DNA from: Limnephilus marmoratus
Taxonomy: Eukaryota; Arthropoda; Insecta; Trichoptera; Limnephilidae
Assembly (NCBI GenBank): GCA_917880885.1
Contig: OU862910.1
Span: 10,242,710-10,306,709 of the forward strand
Length of the DNA stretch: 64,000 nucleotides
Reading direction: 5' to 3'
The notes under the pieces were generated by a model. That model had not been told where the DNA came from. It saw nothing but the letters and a program-made list of their open reading frames with translations, and searched no databases. Positions 35,030 through 45,792 of the stretch are shown piece by piece. The translations under genes and the position numbers were made by a program. Each line of letters begins with the position of its first letter. The stretch's first letter is position 1.

Positions 35030-35262
35030 TTCGCTACGTTTGATGATTTAGCAAAGGTGCCCGCGTTCATGGGGTGAGGTTTGTCTATGTCTTGGAGGCG
35101 GATGACCAGGACACACTGAACCTCAGATTCCTACCCACCCCTTAAACCCTTTTCCTTCCCAGAATTTTCCTCTCCTTCCTTTCCTTAAAAAAACCCTATA
35201 CACAGCATCCCCAAAGATGACACAGACCCTGAAGGTCATGTAAAAAAAAAAAAAAATTATTT
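35030..35262 (+). mobile_element. LINE 3' tail fragment
   Basis: Shares GGTTCGCTACGTTTGATGA-like sequence, CAGATTCCTACCCAC and AGATGACACAGACCCTGA with 49750-50130; ends in a run of about 15 A. 5'-truncated insertion within the SINE. Confidence 0.55.
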
Positions 35263-35413
35263 GCGCACGCCGAGTTCAAACCTGTGACCTTCGGATTGTG
35301 AGTCAAGAATCTTACCTCGGAACCACGCTAACACTCGGGACACACCTAAGAAGCTGTATACTCAAGCATCGGGTACTTCATTATACTCCCCTGATGACTA
35401 TTAAAATTATAAA

Positions 35414-35590
35414 TGCCAGAATCAGCAGACTTGTGTGTCGAAGATAATTTGAGGCGAATTGCTGAAGGACTCCATGCAGATGACAACAACCTTGATGATA
35501 ACAAGGTCAAATTGCTAGGTGTAGGATTGTCACCAATTTATATAAAAATGTATAAGCACATTTTTATAAATTTATCATCTTAATTATCTA
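35414..35590 (+). other. Unassigned short open frame
   Basis: MPESADLCVEDNLRRIAEGL starts a run of about 55 codons. I do not recognise it; it lies between the inverted arms and may be a TE remnant or chance. Confidence 0.15.
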
Positions 35591-35639
35591 ATCATCTTTC
35601 AAAGGTTGCAAACATTCATTTAAAATTACCTGCATTATC

Positions 35640-37960
35640 AGCCTACTCTCCATTAGGCTGAGCTTCCTCTCTTCTCTCTCTCTCTCGCCTCTCTTCTTGC
35701 CTCTCCTCTCTCTTCTCCCTCCTCTCTTCCAGGCGGAGCCGCTTCTCCTCTCTTGCCTCGCACCTCACCTCTCTCGCCTCTCTTTTTTCCTCTAACAATA
35801 TCAAACGCTCTTCTACGGAGAGCGCCTTTCTATTCGCTGAAACAAAATAGTCAATAAATATTTTAACGTTTGTTATTTGTCACATACCATTTTAAAGTAT
35901 TTCCAAACACTCTCCACTACTTAGTATTTCAGTGCTTTAGTACTTACGGTTACTTGCAAGCGGGACTGCCTCTACGAGACATGTGCCACGTACTCCACTT
36001 CCAGTTGTAGTAAGTGTTCCACCTCCGGTAGTGGTGATGATGGTGGTGTACTTGTTTCCACTATGAAATCAATCTGCAACAACAGTCGAAAGGTATTAGC
36101 TTATCTTGTATCTGAGCAATGCACACCCTTGTATTCTCTTTGAAAGTTGCATCAAATATACCACAAGCAGTTATCTATTACACAGTATAAAGCAAAGTCG
36201 CTCCTGCTCTCAGTACGCTTAGATCTTTTAAACTACGCAATGGACTTTCATGAGGTTTTCACCAATAGATAGAGTGATTCATGAGGTAGGTTTAGGCATC
36301 AAGGTTTTGTGTAAATTGGTTGATACAATAATGATTGGATGATTTGTATAGCGCTGTTTTTGTGAAAAATCACCTCAAGGGTGCTGTAATAATATAATAT
36401 ATAAAGGGAGCAGGCTGGCAAGCGGGCGGTGTGGATTTGATATGTATCCAAATTAACAGATGGCGTTGGTTATAAAGGTTGGGTAATGGCGTTGTGTTTC
36501 GTTAGCCACAGCATTGCGTGACCGGGTCACATAGTATTTTTATATTGCACGTCGATGAATGATATCAACAATGAAGTTCTAAACAATTTGCAACTAAAAG
36601 CAGGAACCGTTGATACTTTACTAACTGTCTAACCATCAAGTCATTTCATAATAACTTACTTAGGGGGTATTTCATCATCCTCTTGATAGCTTATCAGTAA
36701 GATAATATATACTAATAAATAATGAATAAATACTTCGCTATAGGTAGAAAACTTGGCTAACTTATTCGATTTGTAGTCACCGTTCTCAAGTTCGAGTAGG
36801 TATAGAATAGTAAGCTCCGACTTTATAAGGAAATAAATCTTAAATTGGAATTTGAAAATATACATATTCCTATGGCCTATGGGTAAGCTATCAAGAGGAT
36901 GGTGAAATACTTCCATATGACAGTAATAATTAGTTAACTTACAGGTACGGACTACGTGGCAGTACGTCCATATACTGCCTTGGCCGCAATGATGTCTAGG
37001 GCCCTTTTCTCCAACGGAGTCAAGGGCTGTGCCTGGCTGGGGCCACCTCCGCTCTTCATCATCTCCGATCGCAAGCCAGATGCTTTTTTTTTTATGCCAT
37101 TTTTCTGATCCCTCCACGTCTGAAATAAAGAGACATTTTTGTACTACAGAAAATATAATAAAATTCAAATTATATCAATAAAAAATGTAAATATAATTTT
37201 TTTTATTTCGATCCGTAATCCAATTGAAGTCCGTACCTCGTTGCAATAATAGAAATATAACAGTGGTAATAATATAATGAGTGCATACCTATTGCCACTT
37301 GTCGCCACTCTGCACCCCAGCTCCATAGCATTCATGTCGAATGCCAGGGAAGACCACGCCGATTCGTTATTGATGCGGCCATCGTTTCCTTGCTACCGCC
37401 CCGAAGTCATTGTCGGTCTCTCTTCCAGTCGACTAATCATCATCTCCAGCTGCCCGCTCGTCGCACGGCTCCTACTAGACATCTGTTGAAGAAATAGGAG
37501 CTTAATACATATTTCGATGGCAAATCTACATCTGTAGAACAATTGAATATTTGGGGACGAAAAAACCGCTAACCGCCGCACTTTTAGGCGAAGAATATGG
37601 AAATTACACTTCATTTCAAAAATTAGTACAAGAAACAACTATTTATGTACAAAAAAATAGGTTTTTAGGTTAATTTTGACAAACTACCTAATTCATGCGA
37701 ATTTGAATTGAAACGAAATTTTGCAAACCTCAAATCCTTGGTATACAACTGTAAACATACATTAGTGGATAAATAATCGTGCATTCTTACAGTATTTCGT
37801 GTTTTAAACTACTGAAAACCGGCGAAATTAGCATTGAAAAGGCAATTGACATTTCGACAACCATAGAAAATTACACAAAATTGCAGAAATCTATGCACAA
37901 ATCTGACAGCACATCTCGTACGAGATCGATCTCGTATCACAATAATTAGGAAATCGCTCT
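35640..37960 (-). pseudogene. Myb/SANT-like TE gene, right inverted arm
   Basis: Inverted copy of 30859-33361. Minus strand: MSSRSRATSGQLEMMISRLE from 37483, the same in-frame TAG and the same frameshift in NAMELGCRV as the left arm, TWRDQKNGIKKKASGLRSEM (about 37125-36960) with an intact donor CCT|GTAAGT, a Helitron head inside the next intron (36174-36540), an intact acceptor GCAG|ATTG near 36073, and a longer charged C-terminus (NRKALSVEERLILLEEKREA, 35840-35640). Nonfunctional. Confidence 0.68.
36174..36540 (+). mobile_element. Helitron-like element
   Basis: TCTATTACACAGTATAAAGC, CGCTTAGATCTTTTAAACTA and ATAGATAGAGTGATTCATGA follow the Helitron family seen at 10700. It ends near GACCGGGTCACATAGT (CTAG-like end mutated). 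Confidence 0.6.
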
Positions 37961-38204
37961 TCTGTATACAGTATAATAATTATTTTCAACAGAAAAATGC
38001 TATATCTTACCTTTTAATGTTATGCAGAAAACCAAGATGTCAAACCGTTTTATCCAAGACGCCATTTCCAAATATTTTGTGTTGCCAGTACGCGATTTGT
38101 TATATACCTTATAAAACATATCTTTCTCAAGCGATACGCAAAATACGGGGCTGTTTGTTTCATAAAATCAAGAGATTTTAATTTTCATCCATCAAATGAC
38201 CTGA

Positions 38205-38620
38205 CGACCTCCGTAGTCCAGTGGGTAAGACTCTTGACTCACGATCCGGAGATTGGTGTTCGAACCCGGCATGCGCAAGTAAATTTTATTTGATTAATTT
38301 GTGTTATTTCACAATTAATTCATTTATAATAATATATATTATAGTATATTTACGGCATGTTCCAGAGTGGAAGATACTATCAGTATCGCCCTGGTGTAAG
38401 ACCACCATTCAGAATTTAAATGTTGCTTGAAAATGGCTTTAGCCGTGTTTGGTGACCAGATCTGAATAGCCAGATACTTCCCAACCCTCCTCTTCCCCAC
38501 CTCCTTCCCCTCCTCACTACCTTCAGCCTCACAACATACCTAATTTGGGGAATGCCATAGTCTCACTGGCTTCAGACGGAGCAGTTGAGATTCTTGTACG
38601 GTATTTACTGTAAAAAAAAA
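38205..38620 (+). mobile_element. tRNA-derived SINE, most complete copy
   Basis: Head GTAGTCCAGTGGGTAAGACT (box A region), box B-like GGTGTTCGAACCC at 38252-38264, body CAGTATCGCCCTGGTGTAAG and GGTGACCAGATCTGAATAGC, A-run at the 3' end (38612-38620). Confidence 0.78.
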
Positions 38621-39397
38621 ATCATTTTCTTCAAGATCTTGTGATATATTTAGAAAATCAAAACCAAAACACATTGAAGCTGTATGGATCAGGTGTTCTC
38701 GGAAATTAAAAAAAAAAATTCTACAACTTCAAGAGTCCACCAATTTTTCCATTTGTGAAGGCACAAGTCGTTTCAGCAAGTTTTTGTACAATAAAAATAA
38801 ATCCTCAAATAAGAAGTGTGCGAGTGCTCCGTGTATACGATGTAATAAAAATTAAAAAAAATACATGGAATCACAAAACCCCCAAAAATAGCACAAAAAA
38901 TACTCCAAAACACCTATTAAACCAGTAAAAAAATCCCATCCCACTTATTTTACCCCTACGTTGGCAACCCTGAGCGAGAGATGGCGAAAATCAAAATTAC
39001 AAACCTATCTTTACAGCTCCATCTATGAAACTTTATCTATGAGTGGCAGCACTTTTACGTCACGGACCACGGTTGAAAAATTTGAACGAAGTTATACGCC
39101 CCTGCCATAAATATACTAACCCCCCAATAAACCATAGATAAAGTGTTGTCATATCCCAAAAATAAACCTAAACAAAAAAATAAACAAGTTTTACCATGCT
39201 ACAGGGACAAAAAAACCTTCATTTTCGTAAGCTTTTTATTGAGAATATAAGAATATAACGTATCAAAGTAAAAAATCCATAATGCTTTGTAAACAATCAA
39301 TTTATTAATTTTTTTCGCAATAATAGGAAAAAATAATGTTTTTGAAAAAAAAAACACCATGCAAATAAATTTTAAATTTACTTTGACCGTTATATCT

Positions 39398-39580
39398 GGC
39401 ATTATTTGGAGTAAAAAATGTTAATGAAATTTTACGGTATCCTTTTTTTTCAAAATAAAAAACTTTTACATGTCGTCACTGGTAACTCAGCGGAGTAACC
39501 GCCCGCCCTCTCATCCATCCCTAACTCTCAAATACCTTATGTTTCTAATTTCATTTATACTTTTTACTCCAAATAATGTC
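39398..39580. mobile_element. Small fold-back element
   Basis: GGCATTATTTGGAGTAAAAA pairs with TTTTTACTCCAAATAATGTC. Noncoding. Confidence 0.55.
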
Positions 39581-41364
39581 ATGAATCATCGGTTAAAATA
39601 ATCAGGTAAGTCCCTTACACACGTCCATTGCCATCTGCATGAAAAAACTGCGTGCATGAGAATATCAATCCTTCCCAATGAGAAACAATATACAAAAAAA
39701 TTAATGTACTAAAGGTATCGATCAGTATCGTTCATCGATAGTCAAAGCAGACTAGCAGTAAAAAATCCGCTCTGCAGGCTTTTTCTGCTAGGCCCTGCGG
39801 GCGGCTTTCCGTTCGGCTTCGCCCAGTTTGAGTGTTGGTGACCATTTTGTAAATCCGATAGGAACTGGTTTTCAAAAATAGCTGTTTCCTTGGATCCACT
39901 GTGATCCAGTGACAGCTAGTCACCGGGACAAAGTAACCGCGACAGGCAATGATGTCATACGTAATATATAGCCGCGTGATACTATTATTCACAACTTTTA
40001 AGTATTACCGTCAATCTTTCCGTATCCGGAGGGAAACTCAAATTTACTTACTATTCTTATACCTGCCTGGGGCATGTACTTGTGCAATCTGCTAAAGTAA
40101 GTGGCGCCATCCTTTGACGAATTCTTCAATTCGAAACTGAATTAAAACAATAGCTTTGTTTGAAACTTCATGTACACAGATGTTTGTGGCTCGAACGGCG
40201 CGGCATCAGACATGCACTCGAAACTGGGTTCTTAAATTTCAACCGTGCAGACGCAAGGCTATTAATTAATTAAATCAAAGCATATCATTATTATTATTTT
40301 ATTCAACAGAGTGCATGTCAAAAATCGCTCCACAAAAATACATAAAATTATAATTCCTGTATGTGTTTGTGTGAATGAATCAGGGCCGTATTTACACTTT
40401 TCATTAGTATAGGCCGCTTCATTTGTGCCGCCCCTTCCTCCTTCTTAGAAGTTGTCACCTATCATAATCACTCACTTGTAGGCTGCCTGCAGGTGACAAA
40501 CAATTTTTAAAATAAATATTTAAATATAGGTTAAGTAGGTACTCAAAACTCAAATAAACGAAATTTTTTATGGGATTTTTAATTTGACAAAATCATCCAT
40601 AATAGGTTCATAGTTTATAGCATTCATTGGGTCTGCTTATATGCGTAGAAGAGCCAAAGGGTAAAGTTTTTCTAGCGATAATGAAGAACTTTGGTAATTC
40701 TTCACTCGTTTTAATCAGGAAAAACTCCTTTCTCCAGAACAATTTGTGACCGGAGTGCAAAGTACGACGCGGAGAGCTATATCCAAGTTTGGGTAAACGT
40801 TGCACAGAGATTGTTTCCTCAAAAACTTTCCTTAAAAAAATTCTCTGCCGTCTTATTAGAGGAAATGTGACCGTGAAGGTGTACACATTCCTGAACTAAA
40901 TCGTCTTCTAAATCATTGTATAATATAGCACAAGAGACAGCTTTTTCTGAGACTCTTTGTGTTGAAAGTTCACCCATTTGTTTTTAAATGAAAATTTTTC
41001 TTTGAATTTTATATACGCATTATGGATTCCTCTCAGTTGTTTCAATATCCTCATTTGATTTTTCGTCTATAAAGTTTTTTTCTCTTAGGGCCATCTTACT
41101 CTTAATGTCGCCCTGATATTAATAAAGTGCGCTCATTTCAATTGCACTTTCTTCGAAATAATCAAAGTTTTCTTGCTCTGGTATAATAAACTCGGGAAGA
41201 GATCCATAAAAATGAGATACCGTCAGTACATCAATAGATAGTAACCAAATAAAGGTAGCAAACTGCCCAAGCATTTTTTTTGTTTGTGAAATATTCGCAC
41301 CATTATCGCACGACGCAATCCGCGGTCCCGTACGGGATCACAGGGCATCTAAAGGTTCCTTTAA

Positions 41365-42297
41365 ATGGGGAAATAGGTGTAGAGGCTTCAAAAAAATTTT
41401 TTTTTCATAAATCGATGATAGAACTATTCAAAAATATATTCTGAAAATTTCAATCCAAAATTCCACACCATTTAAAAGTTATTTGCGTTTAAGTGAGTGT
41501 CCCTCAGTCGAACTACCACTATTTTACTGCCACTCTTATTTTCAAACGCATTTTTCTCGAAAACACTTTTTTCGAATTTGTGTAACCTCTAGCTCCTACA
41601 TTTTTTGATCAATCGTTATAAAACTTAGCACATAGTTTATTTATACAAATCCTACACAATATTTTTATTTAAACTGTTTTGTTATGGCACAAAATGAATA
41701 GTAAAAATCGTACAAAATTTTAATATTTCTCAGTTAGGTTATTTCTCTTCAGGTTCACAGATATCAGTGAGGTTCAAATAGAAGAAACACATAAAAAAAG
41801 TAAATATTTTTTAAAAATTGATTTCGGTAAAAAATTGTGACCTCCAGGCATGGTCGATCGATATAGGTTTTATTGAAAATGTTGGTAACTTGCGATCGCT
41901 CCCGAGCACGACTGCAGGTCGCTAACGAATAAACAACAGTTTACGTCAAATATATTAGAAACCCCTAGTCATTGTGAACTATTGTTTGTTCGTTAGCGGT
42001 CTGCAGTTGTGCTCGGGAGCGATGGCAAGTTACCGACATTTTCGATAAAACCTATATCGATCGACCATGCTAGGACCCTAGGAGTTATACAAATTGTCCT
42101 ATCGGATGGCGATTTATAATACGCTGTAGCTGATATCTCCGTTATTTTTTGAGGAAAATATTTGAAAATTTTAGAATATACTCTTGAATGTATGTGTAAA
42201 ATGACCTCAAGGTATAAATAAAAAATATGTATTCCTTACGTGGTAAAAAAATTCATGAAAATCACTCAAAATCGTCGTCCTACACCTATTTCCCCCC
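41365..42297. mobile_element. TTAA element inside the hAT
   Basis: ATGGGGAAATAGGTGTAG / CTACACCTATTTCCCCCC with TTAA at 41361-41364 and 42298-42301. It carries a further MITE at 41844-42082. Confidence 0.78.
41844..42082. mobile_element. Palindromic MITE, CTAGCATGGTCG type, copy 2
   Basis: Same family as 33665-33911: GCATGGTCGATCGATATAGG at the left, its complement at the right, GTTCGTTAGCGGTCTGCAGT inside. Innermost of three nested insertions. Confidence 0.75.
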
Positions 42298-43135
42298 TTA
42301 AACGCTCGTGCACCGCGTGCAATAAAGGCAGCCCACTGCCAAAGCACTTTTTGTGAAATATTCGCACCACCACCGGTCCCATATTGGACCGTTGAGCATT
42401 GAACGATACAAATACGCGGTCTCGTCTAAAGGTTTATAGATAGAAAACTCTTATCTATCCACAGTGACTTTTTTATAATCGTACACAAACTTAATGGCTC
42501 ACCAAAGCAAGCGAGCGCCGCCCCCTGAACTCTGCCGCCCCTAGGCCGCGGCCTATAAGGCCTATTGACAAATCCAGGACTGGAATGAATGTAATGTATA
42601 TGTAAGTATTATATTATCAATGTTGTGTTTGTCTTTAATTAGTGATAGCATCAATCATGTTTAGTGTAATTGTATCTGTGAAAGCTTTGATGTAAATCAC
42701 TGTTGACAAACCTAATAAAAAAAAAATAAAAAAAAAAAAATAAAAAAAAGATCATATAAAATTATCCCCATGTTGACAAAATCTTTTCAAACATCCTTGA
42801 ACTGAGTATCAATTCTTTTATCTTTATTATTATAATTTTTAATCATATATTTTTAACACTTATTGATAAAAATATAATGCCACCTTATCATTTTGAATAA
42901 GATTTTATATTTAGTAATTGTTAACAAATTAGGTCATAATTTTGTCAGCACGTGATTTTTGTCAGTTAATTTTTGAAAGCGACAAGTCTTCCCACCGCAA
43001 GCCAGCAAATATTGTCATATAAGTCAGTGCTGCCGGAGGAAATTGAATGCAGTCTACTAGCGACTTTTTGCTCTCCATATTGTATTTAAAATAACATTAA
43101 TAATAAACTTAATAAAAAGACTTTTTGACACTCCA

Positions 43136-43290
43136 GAAATAATAAGACACTATCGAATTTTGTAATACAACATCTGCGTTGATATTATTTATTATTTAAT
43201 TTACACATTATGAGAAATAATAAGACATTATTGAATTTTGCAATACAACATCTGTGTTGATATTTATTATTATTTAATTTACACATTATA
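43136..43290. repeat. ~77-bp tandem duplication, downstream of TOPORS
   Basis: Two copies of GAAATAATAAGACA.TAT.G followed by AATACAACATCTG.GTTGAT and TTATTTAATTTACACATTAT. It lies 0.7-0.85 kb past the stop; TTTATT words here would read AATAAA on the gene strand, so the 3' UTR could end nearby. Confidence 0.7.
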
Positions 43291-43985
43291 ATACAGCATG
43301 ATTTCAATAAAACATTCCATACAATCAGAATTAAAGTGTAAAAAAGGAAAAAAAAACATGCAATAAAAAAATTTAAGTTAAATATTGACAAAATGAATAA
43401 TTTACTGCTTAGTAAGTTGCACAACAAACCTCGGTCATTTAAATCCAATACAAAGAGAATAAATTGATTTATAATATGTAATTGCCTGCAATGTTCTATT
43501 TTCATTATTCACAAAAAAACATAAAACGTTCAATACGCCTCGACAATTTTTTTTTTCATAAACATGCACAAAAAATAAACTGCGGTAATTTCATTTACAT
43601 ACAAAATAGTATTTTTTCTTCATTTAGTTTAGATATACAAACATGCAGCTAGCATCAGATCTGATAATAGAGGATTTACTGTGATAAAATTCTGTAATTA
43701 GGTACGTATATTCTTTTGTTCACAACTACTGTAATACCTAGATTATCAATAAGCAGTTCCCGTGGTGATTTAAAGAATCAATGCATAGTAAAACATGTAT
43801 AATATTATTAAGTAACTACTAATAATTTATGGAATGGCATTACATCGTTTAAAAATAACAAGCTGTACTAAAATCCTTTATTCAGTGGTGAAAACATTAA
43901 ATATAATTCATATATATTATTATGTACACATAAGGGCAGTATTCATTTATTGTGTTAGCAGTCTTTATCATAAACGCACTTCATT

Positions 43986-45792
43986 TCACAAAAATGAATC
44001 ATCCATTTCTTTATTCGCACTGAGGTTGAGTGGTTTGGGTGAGGGAGGATTGGGGACCTCGAAAAAGCTTTCGTCAATTTGATTTATAAAAGATGTAATA
44101 TCATTTGGGTAATGGTTGACAAAGCCAGAAGAGGGGGAATTCTCATTGTTTATTGAGAGCACTGGATTGTTGGGGGACAAGATGGACTTGGTCATGAGAT
44201 CCAGGAGATTGCTGCTGCTGCTGCTGGGGACAAAGTTCCACAGCGATTGCGACTCATCGTGGCCGCGGCTATGGCTCTCTGGCTCGTGAGACTGCTCAGG
44301 AGAGGTGCTGGCTTCGGTGCCGAAGGTAGCCGTAGCCGCCGCACTTGTGGATGGACCATTTACATTCACCACATTCCTCTTCGAAGATTTTACAAAACAT
44401 TTGTTTTTTGCTTTGGATTTACTGGACAAAACTGCTTTTCCTTTGATGTTTTTAGGTTGCTTATTTTCAAATATTTTTGTTATTAATCTTTCTTTGCTCT
44501 TTGATCTACTCTTGAATTTTAATTTTTGGTTGTCTGTGTTATTGGACGAGTTGGAAGCCGTGTCTGAGCTGTGACGTTTTTTGTGTTTAGACTTCTTGCG
44601 AGATTTTCTTTTACTTGAACTAGAACCTGCCACTGATTCGTTTTCCGAAGCACTTTCATCATATTCCGACTCGTGGTAAAACGTGCCACTATCTAGGCTG
44701 TTTTCCGTATTGACGGAGCGTGGAGAGCTATGATTCCCTCTTAAATTCATTTTTAACTTCTTCAATATCTCAGATGCAAGAGATTGTTTAGATTTGTACA
44801 AAGACTTAGTCTTGGGAGGTTCTCTTTCTGATAGAGAACTCTCACTTAGATTGTCAGAAAGATTGGAATTAGCATTTGGGGTGTAATCTTCGTCTGTGCA
44901 ATCTGTATCACGGTCCGTACACTCGGTGGAGGCGCTGTCCCGTGGTATGTGTTTCCTCAAATGTCTGCTTTTGAAACGTTTGTATTTATGAATATTTTTA
45001 TCTTGGTTTGAATCTCCTTCACTTTCAGAGTCTGGACCCATTGCCACATTACGGTTACGCTTCAAGCTTAACTTCACCAAGCCCGAGGAAGAGGGCTGAT
45101 CAACAGGCCGGTGAGATGCATAAGGTAAACCGGCATGAGCCGATAGGCTTTGTTCATCTACCACCTCTATTGGGCTATTATTTTGTCTAGGTTCTTCTAT
45201 TATCACAGTATCACTATCGGATGCCAGCAAATCTACAACTTCCGGAGTCCTCTCGTGGGGTGGCTTTATGTATCCAACCATAACTACTTCATCAGAAGAA
45301 TCCTCGGTGTCAGAGTGGGACATGGTTTCTATCGCAATAACAGAATTGCTTAAACTTCCGAGTCTTCTGGAAAAGGTGGCAGCTTCGGATGTGGGAGTAG
45401 CGGCGAAAGGAATGGGGAAGGCGTGTGAAGGTCCTGGCTGGGCGAGCATCACAATATCACTGTCGGTGCTATTTTCCTCATCGGTGCTGGAAATTACTTC
45501 ATTCACAAAACTATCTGTGATGGGAGGACTGCTGCCGGCTTGGTATTGAACTGCGCAATCGTAACCAACCATATCGAAGGGAGAACTTGCGAATGAATAG
45601 AATTCATGCAGGAAGTGATCGGTGTAGACATTCAGGAACGGCAGCATCATCTGCCGGAACATGGGTGAGAGAATGGGAATAGAGGTGATGGTTCGCATGA
45701 TGGTTTGGAAAGCACGAGCCGAGTCCGAGATGAGAAAGTCCAATTCTCGCTGCAGCCAGGGACCCAATCGGTGAATTTGTGCTTCATTTTCC
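43986..45792 (-). CDS. Topors: TOPORS exon 4 (terminal coding exon)
   Basis: Acceptor TTCCAG|GGAA; 602 codons to TGA. Contains the conserved FLHEFYSFASSPFDMVGYD region, SIM-like patches, a phospho-acidic stretch and a long basic Ser/Lys region; low complexity includes a CAG/CTG run at 44211-44226. Ends EMDDSFL. Confidence 0.95.

Larger units (their letters stand above)
34062..35345 (-). mobile_element. SINE split by two later insertions
   Basis: Minus-strand SINE body at 34062-34346, interrupted by a TTAA element (34347-34995), continuing at 35000-35025, interrupted by a LINE tail (about 35026-35262), with the tRNA-like head (CTTCGGATTGTGAGTCAAGA) at 35263-35345. Pieces are colinear with the intact copy at 38205. 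Confidence 0.72.
30076..39123. repeat. 18-bp direct repeat flanking a 9-kb block
   Basis: CATAAATATACTAACCCC occurs at 30076-30093 and 39106-39123, exact. The 9,012 bases between contain two large inverted arms. It may be a long TSD or a coincidental repeat; no matching terminal inverted repeats are seen at the inner borders. Confidence 0.45.
40381..42582 (-). mobile_element. Degenerate hAT transposon
   Basis: Ends CAGGGCCGTATTTACA / TGACAAATCCAGGACTG with exact 8-bp TSD GAATGAAT (40373-40380, 42583-42590). A minus-strand open stretch at 40886-40608 may be the broken transposase C-terminus. A TTAA element is nested inside. Confidence 0.82.

Noticed and set aside
36218..36959. A 742-bp insertion with TSD CAGTACG in the right arm
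   Set aside because: The left arm still holds part of the Helitron head that belongs to the segment, so a deletion in the left arm explains the difference better.
43185..43505. 106-codon minus-strand frame downstream of TOPORS
   Set aside because: AT-rich and built partly from a tandem repeat; Phe/Leu/Ile-rich with no family resemblance.
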